Source of the DNA: Bacteroidota bacterium
GTDB taxonomy: Bacteria; Bacteroidota; Bacteroidia; Bacteroidales; UBA1715
NCBI GenBank assembly: GCA_009786075.1
Contig: WQTX01000012.1
Coordinates: forward strand, 1-40,706
Reading direction: 5' to 3'
DNA length: 40,706 bases
Part shown: piece by piece, positions 17,958 to 25,593 of the stretch
Layout: each line of letters begins with the position of its first letter
How positions within the stretch are numbered: the stretch's first letter is position 1
Program-made: the position numbers and the translations under genes
Notes under the pieces: generated by a model
The model's input: the letters and a program-made list of their open reading frames with translations, nothing else
The model's database searches: none
Told to the model about the DNA's origin: nothing

Positions 17958-20840
17958 TTATTGTTTCACAATCTTAACCCGCGCACCATTTATTTGTAGG
18001 AAATAAATTCCGGTTGGCAAATGCGAAATGTTGATTGTTAATTCGTTGTTTTGTGCGGGTCGAAAATATTCGACCCCTACGAAGCGACCGGTGTAATCGT
18101 AAATTTCAACGGTTTGTGGTAGAGACGCAATGCATTGCGTCTCTACGCCGGAAATCGTCAATTGCCCTTTCGTTGGATTAGGATATACTATCAATTTTGA
18201 TTGTTTTACCATTGGCGCGGTGGTATTGTCGTCATCATCGCCGTCGTCATCATCATCGTCGCCGCCTGTGCCTGCAGTGGTAAAAGAGCCTTGTTTTTGT
18301 TCTACAATTTCTTTGCTATCGTTAAAGGCAGTCATGGTGTAGAAATACGTTGTTCCGCCTTTTAATCCGCTTATCGTGCAGGAAAACGGCGCATCGTCGG
18401 CGCGAAGCGAAATACCCGATAAGCGTCCTGCGGCATCGAAATTGAGAACACATACGATATTTGAACGGCTTGCATCACTGTAAATTACCAATTCGTAACC
18501 GGCAGCGTCGGCGGTGGGGTTCCATGCTACTTGGGCTTTGGTTGTTTTTGGTGTAACAGTTATTTCTTTTTCATCGGCATCGAAATAAATGCGGTTGCCA
18601 AATTCGCGCCACACCGGTTGCGTAGAGTATAATTGTTCGGAAGCATCAACGGAATAATAGAGTTTTGCCATGGCATAAGTCGTTGTGCGTTCATTATCGG
18701 TTTTGCCAAAGGCGGTAGAAGCGCACACCGCAGGAGTGTCGCCGTAGCAATAAATAGTGCGAAGTTGCGGGCACGCAGCAAATGCCTCAGTGCCAATAGA
18801 TGTGAGCGATGCGCCCAATGAAATGGTATTGAGTTTGGGGCAACCCTCGAAAGCATAGTTGCCAATAGTAAGCACTGCATTACCCACAGAAGCATACGTA
18901 AGATTTTTACAGTTGTTGAATGCGTAATTGCCTATGGAAGTAACCTTGTCGGGAATTATAATACTTTGCAGGTTTTCGCAATCTTCAAAAGCCGATGCGC
19001 CTATTGTTTTTAGATTTTCGGGAAGTGTGATAGACGGGAGTGCTTTGCAACCCGAAAAAACGCCCTTTCCTATATTTGTTACCTTGCTCGGTATGTTAAT
19101 AGAAGTCAGAACGGCGCAACCGGAAAAAGCGTCATCGCCAATAGTTGTAACACCTTCGGGAACAACAACCGAAGTAAGACTGCGACAGCCCCAAAAAGCC
19201 TCGCGCCCGATACTTGTTACACTTGCCGGAATAGTAACAGAGGCAAGGTCGAAACAACCATAAAAAGTTTGATAGCCAATATTGGTAACACCTTGGGGAA
19301 TATCAACCGAAGTAAGACTGATGCAAGCCCAAAAAGCCGCACCGCCAATGCTTTGAACACTTTGGGGAATATCAATTGAAGTAAGGCGAATACAACCCCC
19401 AAAAGCCTCATTTCCAATTAATGTAACACCGTTTGGAATAGTAACTGAAGCAAGATTGGCGCAGCCAAAAAAAGCTCCGCTACCAATCAATGTAACGCCA
19501 TTTGGAATAATAATTGACGTAAGGCTGCTACATTCCTTAAAAGCTCCACCGCCAATGCTTGTTACACTGCTTGGAGTTGAAAAAGTAACCGAAGAAAGTT
19601 TGCTGCAACCGGAAAAAGCGTTGTCGGGAATATTCGTAATACCTTTGGGAATGGCAATTGAAGTAAGGCTGCTACAAGCCTTAAAAGCCCCACTGCCAAT
19701 ACTTGTTACACTGCTTGGACTTGAAAAAGTAACCGAAGTAAGATTGCTGCAACCGGAAAAGGCATTGTCGGGAATAGTTGTAACTTTATTGCCTATGGTA
19801 ACGGTTTTTAAATTTTTCCAATCGGGGGACGAAACCGTACAATCAATAGCATTAAAATTCAGTTCTGTGAGTTTATCGCAACCGGCAAAAGCATCTTTTC
19901 CAATACTTGTTACAGTGCTCGGAATGGTAACCGAAGTCAGACTGCTACAACCTTGAAAAGCAAGCTCTCCAATGCTTGTTACACCTTCGGGAATAGTAAT
20001 TGAAATAAGACTGCTACAACCAGAAAGACTATATCTTCCAATACTTGTTATATTACTTGGATTTGAAAAGGTAATTGAAGTCAGATTGCTACAATCGGAA
20101 AAATAAGGAATACTCGTAACACTATTACCCATAATAACGGTTTTTAAATTTGTCCAACCAACGGTCGCAAAAAAACTAATATTTACAGCATTAAAATTTA
20201 GTTCTGTGAGATTGCTACAGCCATCAAAAGCATTGTATCCAAAACTTGCTACACTTTCGGGAATAGTAATTGAAGTAAGACCGCTGCAACGGCAAAAAGC
20301 ATAGTCAGGAATAGTTGTAACACTATTACCTATAGTAATGGTTTTTAAATTTGTCCAACCTACAAAAGAAGAATAACCACAATTTACAGCATTAAAATTC
20401 AGTTCTGTAAGATTGTCGCAATCGGAAAAAGTATCATACCCAATCCATGTTACACCTTCGGGAATGGTAATCGAAGTAAGACTACTACAGCCTTTAAAAG
20501 CATTCCCTCCGATACTTGTTACACTGCTCGGAATGGTAACCGAAATAAGATTGCTATAACCTAGAAAAGCCCATCTTCCAATACTTGTAACTCCGTTTCC
20601 TATTATTATTGCATTGATAGAATTTCTATAAGAATCCCAAGGTGGAAGACCATAATAGTAATCCATCATCGCCCCATTTCCATTAATAGTAAGCGTACCA
20701 TCGTTAAGCGTAGCCGTTACATCGGAAGTTGCTGTACACTCCCAGTAATATCCCCCGCAATCTCCACAATCCCACGTCTGCCCAAACCCACAAACTGCCA
20801 CCATGCTACACACCAGCAGTAAAAATACTTTTTTTCTCAT
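17958..20840 (-). CDS. BspA-like leucine-rich-repeat surface protein with T9SS sorting tail (BspA1)
   Basis: A 960-residue secreted protein with signal peptide MRKKVFLLLVCSMVAVCGFG. Residues about 75-700 hold roughly 28 LRR_5-type repeats of about 23 residues (consensus IPxGVTSIGxxAFxGCSSLTSV). A modified module LTELNFNAV...W.NLKTVTIGN.VTTIP recurs three times and marks an internal super-duplication. A fibronectin-III-like domain (about 755-855) and an Asp-rich linker GGDDDDDDGDDDDN follow. The T9SS type A tail is LIVYPNPTKGQLTISG...IYFLQINGARVKIVKQ. It would be exported across the outer membrane and anchored at the surface, where such proteins bind host or microbial ligands. Two palindromic repeats are inserted in frame in the tail. 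A long structured leader precedes it. Confidence 0.93.
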   Translation of the reverse strand: MRKKVFLLLVCSMVAVCGFGQTWDCGDCGGYYWECTATSDVTATLNDGTLTINGNGAMMDYYYGLPPWDSYRNSINAIIIGNGVTSIGRWAFLGYSNLISVTIPSSVTSIGGNAFKGCSSLTSITIPEGVTWIGYDTFSDCDNLTELNFNAVNCGYSSFVGWTNLKTITIGNSVTTIPDYAFCRCSGLTSITIPESVASFGYNAFDGCSNLTELNFNAVNISFFATVGWTNLKTVIMGNSVTSIPYFSDCSNLTSITFSNPSNITSIGRYSLSGCSSLISITIPEGVTSIGELAFQGCSSLTSVTIPSTVTSIGKDAFAGCDKLTELNFNAIDCTVSSPDWKNLKTVTIGNKVTTIPDNAFSGCSNLTSVTFSSPSSVTSIGSGAFKACSSLTSIAIPKGITNIPDNAFSGCSKLSSVTFSTPSSVTSIGGGAFKECSSLTSIIIPNGVTLIGSGAFFGCANLASVTIPNGVTLIGNEAFGGCIRLTSIDIPQSVQSIGGAAFWACISLTSVDIPQGVTNIGYQTFYGCFDLASVTIPASVTSIGREAFWGCRSLTSVVVPEGVTTIGDDAFSGCAVLTSINIPSKVTNIGKGVFSGCKALPSITLPENLKTIGASAFEDCENLQSIIIPDKVTSIGNYAFNNCKNLTYASVGNAVLTIGNYAFEGCPKLNTISLGASLTSIGTEAFAACPQLRTIYCYGDTPAVCASTAFGKTDNERTTTYAMAKLYYSVDASEQLYSTQPVWREFGNRIYFDADEKEITVTPKTTKAQVAWNPTADAAGYELVIYSDASRSNIVCVLNFDAAGRLSGISLRADDAPFSCTISGLKGGTTYFYTMTAFNDSKEIVEQKQGSFTTAGTGGDDDDDDGDDDDNTTAPMVKQSKLIVYPNPTKGQLTISGVETQCIASLPQTVEIYDYTGRFVGVEYFRPAQNNELTINISHLPTGIYFLQINGARVKIVKQ
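18057..18076. repeat. in-frame palindrome GGGTCGAA-AATA-TTCGACCC in the BspA1 tail
   Basis: Perfect 8-bp arms around four bases, followed by ccctac, resemble a common ggggtcgaatattcgacccc repeat. It is read as part of VGVEYFRPAQ within the T9SS sorting domain. Confidence 0.75.
18119..18146. repeat. in-frame 28-bp perfect palindrome in the BspA1 tail
   Basis: GTAGAGACGCAATG and its exact complement CATTGCGTCTCTAC abut. It is related to the palindrome just outside the gene at 17821-17943. It is translated as GVETQCIASLPQ between two beta-strands of the sorting domain. Confidence 0.85.
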
Positions 20841-20890
20841 AATTATAATTGTTTTTAAGGTTAATAATTCAAGTTTGTAAAAACATGAAA

Positions 20891-21059
20891 GCGTGGGAAC
20901 TGTACTTATCTAAACTAAAGGTATCACCAAACACCCACCATACTAGATAAGTAACAGTTCCCACGCCTATAACTATAGACGTGAGAGTGTTACCCTTACC
21001 CTCGTATGATAGAAAATTTTGGTGAAATTCTTAGTTGAGGATAATATTTAAACGCTTTT
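20891..21059 (-). promoter_or_regulatory. candidate structured leader RNA, copy 1 (before BspA1)
   Basis: Offsets are counted on the minus strand from the AAAAGCGTTTA box at 21059. A long-range stem pairs AACTAAGAATTTCACCAAA (offset 23-41) with TTTGGTGATACCTTTAGTT (offset 128-146). Inside it, CATAC pairs with GTATG. A central stem GTAACACTCTCACG / CGTGGGAACTGTTAC is capped by CTATA-gt-TATAG. The box GCGTGGG starts at offset 93. Downstream, 20912-20891 is complementary to 20966-20944 over 22 bp with one bulge and would compete with the other stems. It lies inside the 368-nt gap 20841-21208, in the predicted 5' leader. Copy 2 has the same layout. Confidence 0.6.
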
Positions 21060-21114
21060 ACGTTTCTTCAATAAATTTCCAATGCATAACTTCTTTAAGT
21101 TATTGGAATTGGTA

Positions 21115-21122
21115 CAAAAATA
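21115..21122 (-). promoter_or_regulatory. -7 box for BspA1 giving a long leader
   Basis: TATTTTTG on the minus strand with a weak TTG about 17 nt upstream. Transcription would start near 21108, giving a leader of about 268 nt. That leader contains a small hairpin (ATAACTT-aaag-AAGTTAT, 21086-21103) and the structured element. Confidence 0.5.
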
Positions 21123-21152
21123 CTAATTTTTGAAATACACAAGAAAAAATAA

Positions 21153-21184
21153 TTGAAAAATTTGGAAAAATTGTTGTATCTTTG
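21153..21184 (+). promoter_or_regulatory. promoter of the second PIN toxin-antitoxin pair
   Basis: TTG at 21153-21155, 21 nt, then TATCTTTG at 21177-21184. The ATG at 21209 lies 24 nt after the box. It is divergent from the BspA1 promoter. Confidence 0.65.
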
Positions 21185-21208
21185 TAGTTGAATTTAAAAT
21201 AAGGAATT

Positions 21209-21439
21209 ATGAAAACGTTACAAGTGTCTATATCAGATATGGAATATGGTATGTTTGGCATTCCGGACGAACGCTTGAATTTTACCGATTTTATTGATAT
21301 TGTTAGCAGACAATTAATGCGCCAAAATTTGAATAAAAGTGTGGCTTTGGCTGAACGATACGGTTTGTCGACAATGACAATGGAAGAAATTACCAATGAA
21401 GTAAAAGCCGTCAGACAATATGCAAAAACTCATTCTTGA
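21209..21439 (+). CDS. putative antitoxin of PIN toxin pair 2
   Basis: A 76-residue protein MKTLQVSISDMEYGMFGIPD... with a short N-terminal strand and a helical remainder (EEITNEVKAVRQYAKTHS). It overlaps the PIN gene by 20 nt in another frame, typical of translationally coupled antitoxin-toxin pairs. The N-terminal strand could form a ribbon-helix-helix-like DNA-binding fold, but that is a guess. The call rests on size and context. Confidence 0.65.
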   Translation: MKTLQVSISDMEYGMFGIPDERLNFTDFIDIVSRQLMRQNLNKSVALAERYGLSTMTMEEITNEVKAVRQYAKTHS

Positions 21440-21830
21440 TACCAATGTTTTGGTTTCGGCTCTAATACAAAAAAGTTTCCCTTACAACATTGTAAATGAA
21501 CTATTTGTTGAAGGAAAAATAACGTTGTGTATTTCCGAAAAACTGATGTCGGAATACTATGAAGTATTACGCCGACCTAAATTTGCAAAATATTTTGATT
21601 TTGTTGCAAAAGCTGAAATTTTATTGTCGGACATTGAAGAAAAAGCAGTTATGTATTCGCCACAAATTACTCTTGACCTATTGACAGACAAAGATGATAA
21701 TATGATACTGGAACTTGCCGATGTTTGTTTGGCTGATTATATTGTTACCGGTAATACAAATGATTTTACTATGCAGTCTTACAAAAAAACGCAGATTGTA
21801 ACACCACGAGAATTTTGGTTGCTTTGTTGA
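21420..21830 (+). CDS. PIN-domain toxin (COG1569-like), pair 2
   Basis: A 136-residue PIN nuclease. The N-terminal motif LILDTNVLVSALI supplies the first Asp and EKLMSEYYEVL the conserved Glu. TDKDDNMILELADVCLADYIVTGNTNDF gives the second acidic cluster. It is clearly related in layout to the first PIN toxin, but the sequence is distinct, so this is not a recent duplication. Likely a metal-dependent RNase controlled by the preceding small protein. Confidence 0.87.
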   Translation: MQKLILDTNVLVSALIQKSFPYNIVNELFVEGKITLCISEKLMSEYYEVLRRPKFAKYFDFVAKAEILLSDIEEKAVMYSPQITLDLLTDKDDNMILELADVCLADYIVTGNTNDFTMQSYKKTQIVTPREFWLLC

Positions 21831-21868
21831 ATTTTGTCTTGAACACTTCGACATCTAAACTCTAACCA

Positions 21869-23608
21869 CTATTCACTATCTAAATTAATAGCCTGTTTTT
21901 GCAAAATGCGCCGCGCCGCCAATGCAAAAAATGCCAAATACGCAAAACACAAAATCGCAATAATATACGATTGATGAATACCAATAATATCGGCTAATTT
22001 GCCTTGAATAGGAGGAATAATGCCGCCGCCCAAAATCATCATAATCAAAAATGCCGAGCCTTGTGAAGTATATTTACCAAGTCCGCTGAGCGAAAGACTG
22101 AAAATAACCGGCCACATAATACTGCAAAACAATCCGCCCGAAAGTATGGCATATATTGCAAACATTCCGCTAGTGTTAAGCCCTATAATGGTAGCAACTG
22201 CGCCTAAACAGGCAAATACAAATAGCGATATGCTCGGCGAATTTCGACACACAATAAATGCCGCAATTTGAATTAACACACACAATATATAATAATACAA
22301 AACGCTCATATCATTTCCCGAAAGGGTGTTGAAACCAATAACTACCGCAAAAGCGAGTAGGGGAGCGGCTATAAGAGCTATCAATTTGGCAGTTTTTTTC
22401 AATTCAAACGCCATAACCGCCGCTGCCCAGCGACCAATCATAAGCGAACCCCAATACATGGAAACAAAGGGCGAAATTTCGGACGATTGATAACCGCCAA
22501 AGCTCTCTAAATGAAGCAATTCGCCCAAGTTGCTGCCAATGGCAACTTCTACGCCAACGTATACAAATATTGCCAACATTCCCAAGGTTAATTGCGGATA
22601 TTGCATTGCGCCCCAACCTTCTTTTACGGTTTTTGTCCGTTGTTTTACAAAAAGCAAACCACCCACAACCACTGCAAGTGCGCCCATAAGCCAATACATT
22701 CTACCGCGTTCCAAGGGTTCTTTTATATCGGAAATTTCTTTTTCTAATTGGGCTTTTTGTGAAAAAAATGTTGCTTCATTCTCATCACTGTATGCAATAA
22801 CATTTTCAACTATTGCGAGTTGTTTGTATTTTTGTTCCAATTCAATAGCATCTGCCGAACGATAGCTGTTGAATACCGGCACAAACATCATAAACAATAA
22901 TCCGGTCATTATGACTAAGGTTTTCAATGATTTACCCGCTTTTTCCGTTTTTGCTTTTTCTATGCCGTCGGGCACTTTTTTCGAGAACCAAAATAGTGCC
23001 GCTGCCACCAAAAACAGCAATCCTACCGCAACGTATAAATATACTACCGAATTAAGATTGAGATGCTGTATGCTTTCGTTGCTGATTTTTGCGGCTCCGC
23101 CAAAAAGTATAATACCTATCAAAACCGGTCCGATAGTGGTGCCGAGTGAATTAACGCCGCCCCCCAAATTGATGCGGCTACTGCCGGTTTTTGGGTCGCC
23201 CAAAAGCATGGCAAAGGGATTGGCAGCCGTTTGTTGCAACGAAAAACCAAGGGCTACGATAAATAAACCTGCCAACAACCCTACGTAAACATTAGAAAGT
23301 ACAGCACATATCATAGCCGCTGCGCCCAAAGCTGAAAACAGCAATCCATACACAATACTGCGTTTATAACCCCACGAAGCAACCAAATCGCTACCCGTGC
23401 GTGAACTTATGGCAAACAAAATGAGTGCACCTATATAATATGCTGTGTAAAACGCAAAGTCTATCAATTGCGACTGAAATTGGTCGAGCGAGAAATAATG
23501 TTTGCAAAAGGGAATGAAAATGCTATTGCCTGCGGCAAAAAATCCCCAAAAGAAAAATACGATGATAAGCGTGTATAGCGCTGAATAGTTGGTTTTTATT
23601 GTATTCAT
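21869..23608 (-). CDS. FucP-type sugar:proton symporter (MFS)
   Basis: A 579-residue polytopic inner-membrane transporter of the fucose/glucose-galactose permease branch of the major facilitator superfamily. It begins FFFWGFFAAGNSIFIPFCKHYFSLDQFQSQLIDFAFYTAYYIGAL. The signature GFSLQQTAANPFAMLLGDPKTGSSRINLGGGVNSLGTTIGP is intact. An unusually long, charged loop (about residues 240-305, with EKEISDIKEPLERG) separates the two halves. The ATG at 23608 is preferred because the promoter box lies between it and the earlier in-frame ATG at 23689. The sugar cannot be read from sequence. Two pieces of this gene are duplicated at 17.7 kb. Confidence 0.92.
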   Translation of the reverse strand: MNTIKTNYSALYTLIIVFFFWGFFAAGNSIFIPFCKHYFSLDQFQSQLIDFAFYTAYYIGALILFAISSRTGSDLVASWGYKRSIVYGLLFSALGAAAMICAVLSNVYVGLLAGLFIVALGFSLQQTAANPFAMLLGDPKTGSSRINLGGGVNSLGTTIGPVLIGIILFGGAAKISNESIQHLNLNSVVYLYVAVGLLFLVAAALFWFSKKVPDGIEKAKTEKAGKSLKTLVIMTGLLFMMFVPVFNSYRSADAIELEQKYKQLAIVENVIAYSDENEATFFSQKAQLEKEISDIKEPLERGRMYWLMGALAVVVGGLLFVKQRTKTVKEGWGAMQYPQLTLGMLAIFVYVGVEVAIGSNLGELLHLESFGGYQSSEISPFVSMYWGSLMIGRWAAAVMAFELKKTAKLIALIAAPLLAFAVVIGFNTLSGNDMSVLYYYILCVLIQIAAFIVCRNSPSISLFVFACLGAVATIIGLNTSGMFAIYAILSGGLFCSIMWPVIFSLSLSGLGKYTSQGSAFLIMMILGGGIIPPIQGKLADIIGIHQSYIIAILCFAYLAFFALAARRILQKQAINLDSE

Positions 23609-23627
23609 GTGTTTGAATTTAGATGTG

Positions 23628-23635
23628 CAAAAGTA
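23628..23635 (-). promoter_or_regulatory. -7 box for the sugar transporter gene
   Basis: TACTTTTG on the minus strand, 20 nt before the ATG at 23608. It excludes the longer frame that would start at 23689. Confidence 0.6.
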
Positions 23636-23695
23636 AGATTTTTTTAGGAAACGAGGTTTTAGGAGACGAGGAAACAAAGGAAAATTCATTTTTGT

Positions 23696-24010
23696 TTACT
23701 GAAAACTTGTGTACTGCCTATTAAGGAATATGGCATCATTTCTTTTGTTATGAACAATTCCAATAATCACAATTTGCATTTGTTCATAATCAATATAAAA
23801 ATGTACGTTATATGGAAAAGTTTTAGTGTGAGCAATTCTTACATTTTTATACCTCACATTGTAGGCTGTCGGCATTTTCAAAATACGCATCAGGGTTTCT
23901 TTAACCGCCTTGGTAAATCGAATTTCCAAGCCCTGTTGCTGTTCTGCATACCAATGTTTTGCCTCGCTTATGTCGTTCTCAACTTTGTCGAGATATAAAA
24001 CTTTATACAT
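23696..24010 (-). CDS. RelE/ParE-family toxin
   Basis: A 104-residue protein with the compact RelE/ParE pattern. It has an N-terminal strand YKVLYLDKVENDISEAKHWYAEQQ, helix RFTKAVKETLMRILKMP, then strands YNVRYKNVRIAHTKTFPYNVHFYIDYEQMQIVIIGIVHNKR. Such toxins cleave mRNA on ribosomes (RelE) or poison gyrase (ParE). The family call is safe but the target is not. It follows its antitoxin gene by 5 nt. Confidence 0.85.
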   Translation of the reverse strand: MYKVLYLDKVENDISEAKHWYAEQQQGLEIRFTKAVKETLMRILKMPTAYNVRYKNVRIAHTKTFPYNVHFYIDYEQMQIVIIGIVHNKRNDAIFLNRQYTSFQ

Positions 24011-24015
24011 TGACG

Positions 24016-24237
24016 TTACAGAATTTCAAAAAGTTTTTCAATCGGTTTTAATCGTTGAGGCTGATTTTGCACCATTTCCAAACGTGCATTAATAATATCT
24101 TTTTCCCACTCGGGTATATCGCTGTTCAACGTTTCTATGTCCGGATATTGATATATGATAGTATTCCACGATTCTATGGGTATAAAAACCCCCATAGGCA
24201 TTCCTTGTGTATTTTTTATTACTTGTGTGTCTAACAT
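24016..24237 (-). CDS. antitoxin partner of the RelE/ParE toxin
   Basis: A 73-residue acidic protein (MLDTQVIKNTQGMPMGVFIPIESWNTII...). Its first half resembles the strand-turn-helix of Phd/YefM-like antitoxins, followed by a helical toxin-binding tail (EWEKDIINARLEMVQNQPQ). It is first in the pair, has its own promoter, and ends 5 nt before the toxin. It would neutralise the toxin and likely repress the promoter. The fold assignment is tentative. Confidence 0.75.
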   Translation of the reverse strand: MLDTQVIKNTQGMPMGVFIPIESWNTIIYQYPDIETLNSDIPEWEKDIINARLEMVQNQPQRLKPIEKLFEIL

Positions 24238-24254
24238 AATTTCATTTTTTTTTA

Positions 24255-24285
24255 CAAATGTAGTGTTTTTCGTGAGGAAAACAAA
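24255..24285 (-). promoter_or_regulatory. promoter of the RelE/ParE toxin-antitoxin pair
   Basis: On the minus strand TTTG (24285-24282), 19 nt, then TACATTTG (24262-24255). Both boxes and the spacing match the phylum consensus. Confidence 0.75.
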
Positions 24286-24315
24286 AACTTTTTTGAGAGA
24301 GTAGTTTCAATTTCT

Positions 24316-25551
24316 CTAAAATCTCGTTTCCTTGTCAACTTGTTCCCTCGTCAACTCCTCAAAAATCCCCACATATTTCTCTTTCTGTGAATCAATCGAA
24401 TACCGTTCTTCAACAGTTTTACGTCCTTGTTTTCCAATGGTTGTGCGTAATTCGCTATTATCAATTAATAATGTAAGATATTTTTTCCATTCTTCGTCAT
24501 TGTGCGCCAAAAATCCATTCACGCCGTGTTCTATAATTTCAGTATTCACGCCCACCGCCGACATTATGCAGGGAATTTCCATAGCCATATATTGCAAACC
24601 TTTGAACCCGCATTTGCCTTTCGACCATTCGTTGTTTGGTAAAGGCATTATGCCAATATCTATGTGTGATAATTGATTGATTTCTTCTTCGGCATTCCAA
24701 AAAGTGGTCGTTACGCCTAATTCTTTGTTTTCGTAAAATTTGTTGCTGATAAGCATAAATTTCACACTGTCGCTGTATTTTTTCTTGATTTTGAGTAGAA
24801 CGTTTTCCAACAATGTGAAGTGTTTTACGGTGGTTTCGCTGCCTGTCCAACCTATGCAGATAGTTGAATTATAGATTAACTGCGTTGAGCTCCGCTTCGC
24901 TCCGGTTGCTTCGTTCCTCGCAATGACGCTCTTTTGTTGTTTTGTGCAAACCTCCGAAAGAGCGTCATTGCGAGCGATAGCGAAGCAATCCAGATTATTA
25001 TTAATTGGTTTATGATAATTCGTATCAATAGTCGTAGGAATTACAAAAACATTTGAATTAAATTGCCGAGCGTGCTGCGCCAAAAATTCATTACCCACAA
25101 TTACGGCATTTGCCAATGAAACAATCGTATTAGTTTTACTCGTTTTTTTGAGCCACGCCAAATTTTGATTTCCTTCCGAAGTATCGTTCAACCAAATACT
25201 GTCGTCGAAATCGTAAATAATCGGCACGCCTGTTCGTTTCAATAAGCGCTCAAAAATGGTTGTGCCAATCATAAACGCCTCGCGGTAAATAAAAATTGCA
25301 TCGTAATTTTTTGCAATGCACACATGGTAAATTCGACGAAAAAAGGCTTTTATAAAAACAAGTAATTTAAAAAAATATGCGCCTTTTTTGTAAAAATATG
25401 TATCGTCCCATTCGCTCAACAGATAGGCGTAACGAGTTTCGTAACCTTCCTGTTGCAAAATAGGTATAAAATGCTCGCAACGAAAGCGTTGCCCTGGACT
25501 TCGATTGAAGCGGTGCGGTACTATGTATAATATTTTTTTGTGAGCAGTCAT
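24316..25551 (-). CDS. glycosyltransferase, GT-B fold (GT1/GT4-like), with in-frame repeat insertion
   Basis: A 411-residue cytoplasmic glycosyltransferase. The N-terminal half holds ILYIVPHRFNRSPGQRFRCEHFIPIL and PIIYDFDDSIW. The C-terminal nucleotide-sugar half holds ICIGWTGSETTVKHF, IDIGIMPLPNNEWSKGKCGFKGLQYMAMEIPCIMSAVGVN and EHGVNGFLAHNDEEW, which carry the conserved Glu/Gly positions of group 1 transferases. It probably adds a sugar to a surface polysaccharide or glycoprotein glycan. About 38 residues near 186-224 (DCFAIARNDALSEVCTKQQK and on) are the translation of a palindromic repeat. They lie at the junction between the two lobes, so the enzyme may still fold. Confidence 0.88.
   Translation of the reverse strand: MTAHKKILYIVPHRFNRSPGQRFRCEHFIPILQQEGYETRYAYLLSEWDDTYFYKKGAYFFKLLVFIKAFFRRIYHVCIAKNYDAIFIYREAFMIGTTIFERLLKRTGVPIIYDFDDSIWLNDTSEGNQNLAWLKKTSKTNTIVSLANAVIVGNEFLAQHARQFNSNVFVIPTTIDTNYHKPINNNLDCFAIARNDALSEVCTKQQKSVIARNEATGAKRSSTQLIYNSTICIGWTGSETTVKHFTLLENVLLKIKKKYSDSVKFMLISNKFYENKELGVTTTFWNAEEEINQLSHIDIGIMPLPNNEWSKGKCGFKGLQYMAMEIPCIMSAVGVNTEIIEHGVNGFLAHNDEEWKKYLTLLIDNSELRTTIGKQGRKTVEERYSIDSQKEKYVGIFEELTREQVDKETRF
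24906..24988. repeat. in-frame palindromic repeat (gcgtcattgcgag family) inside the glycosyltransferase gene
   Basis: Arm 24906-24933 (TTGCTTCGTTCCTCGCAATG and on) is complementary to 24957-24988 (ending GCGAAGCAA) with a few mismatches and a loop of about 23 nt. It matches a widespread cattgcgaggaacgaagcaa-type intergenic repeat. Here it preserves the reading frame. Confidence 0.85.
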
Positions 25552-25593
25552 ATTTTTTGACTAATCGAAAAATTCAGTTATTCCGTTATTCAT

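Noticed and set aside
18928-19956. Plus-strand open frames of 111 and 166 codons opposite BspA1
   Set aside because: They are the antisense of the LRR repeats; their own repetitiveness simply reflects the array.
17958-20840. Regularly spaced similar units taken as a possible CRISPR or VNTR array
   Set aside because: The 69-bp period encodes 23-residue LRRs in one open frame; there are no unique spacers and no cas genes.
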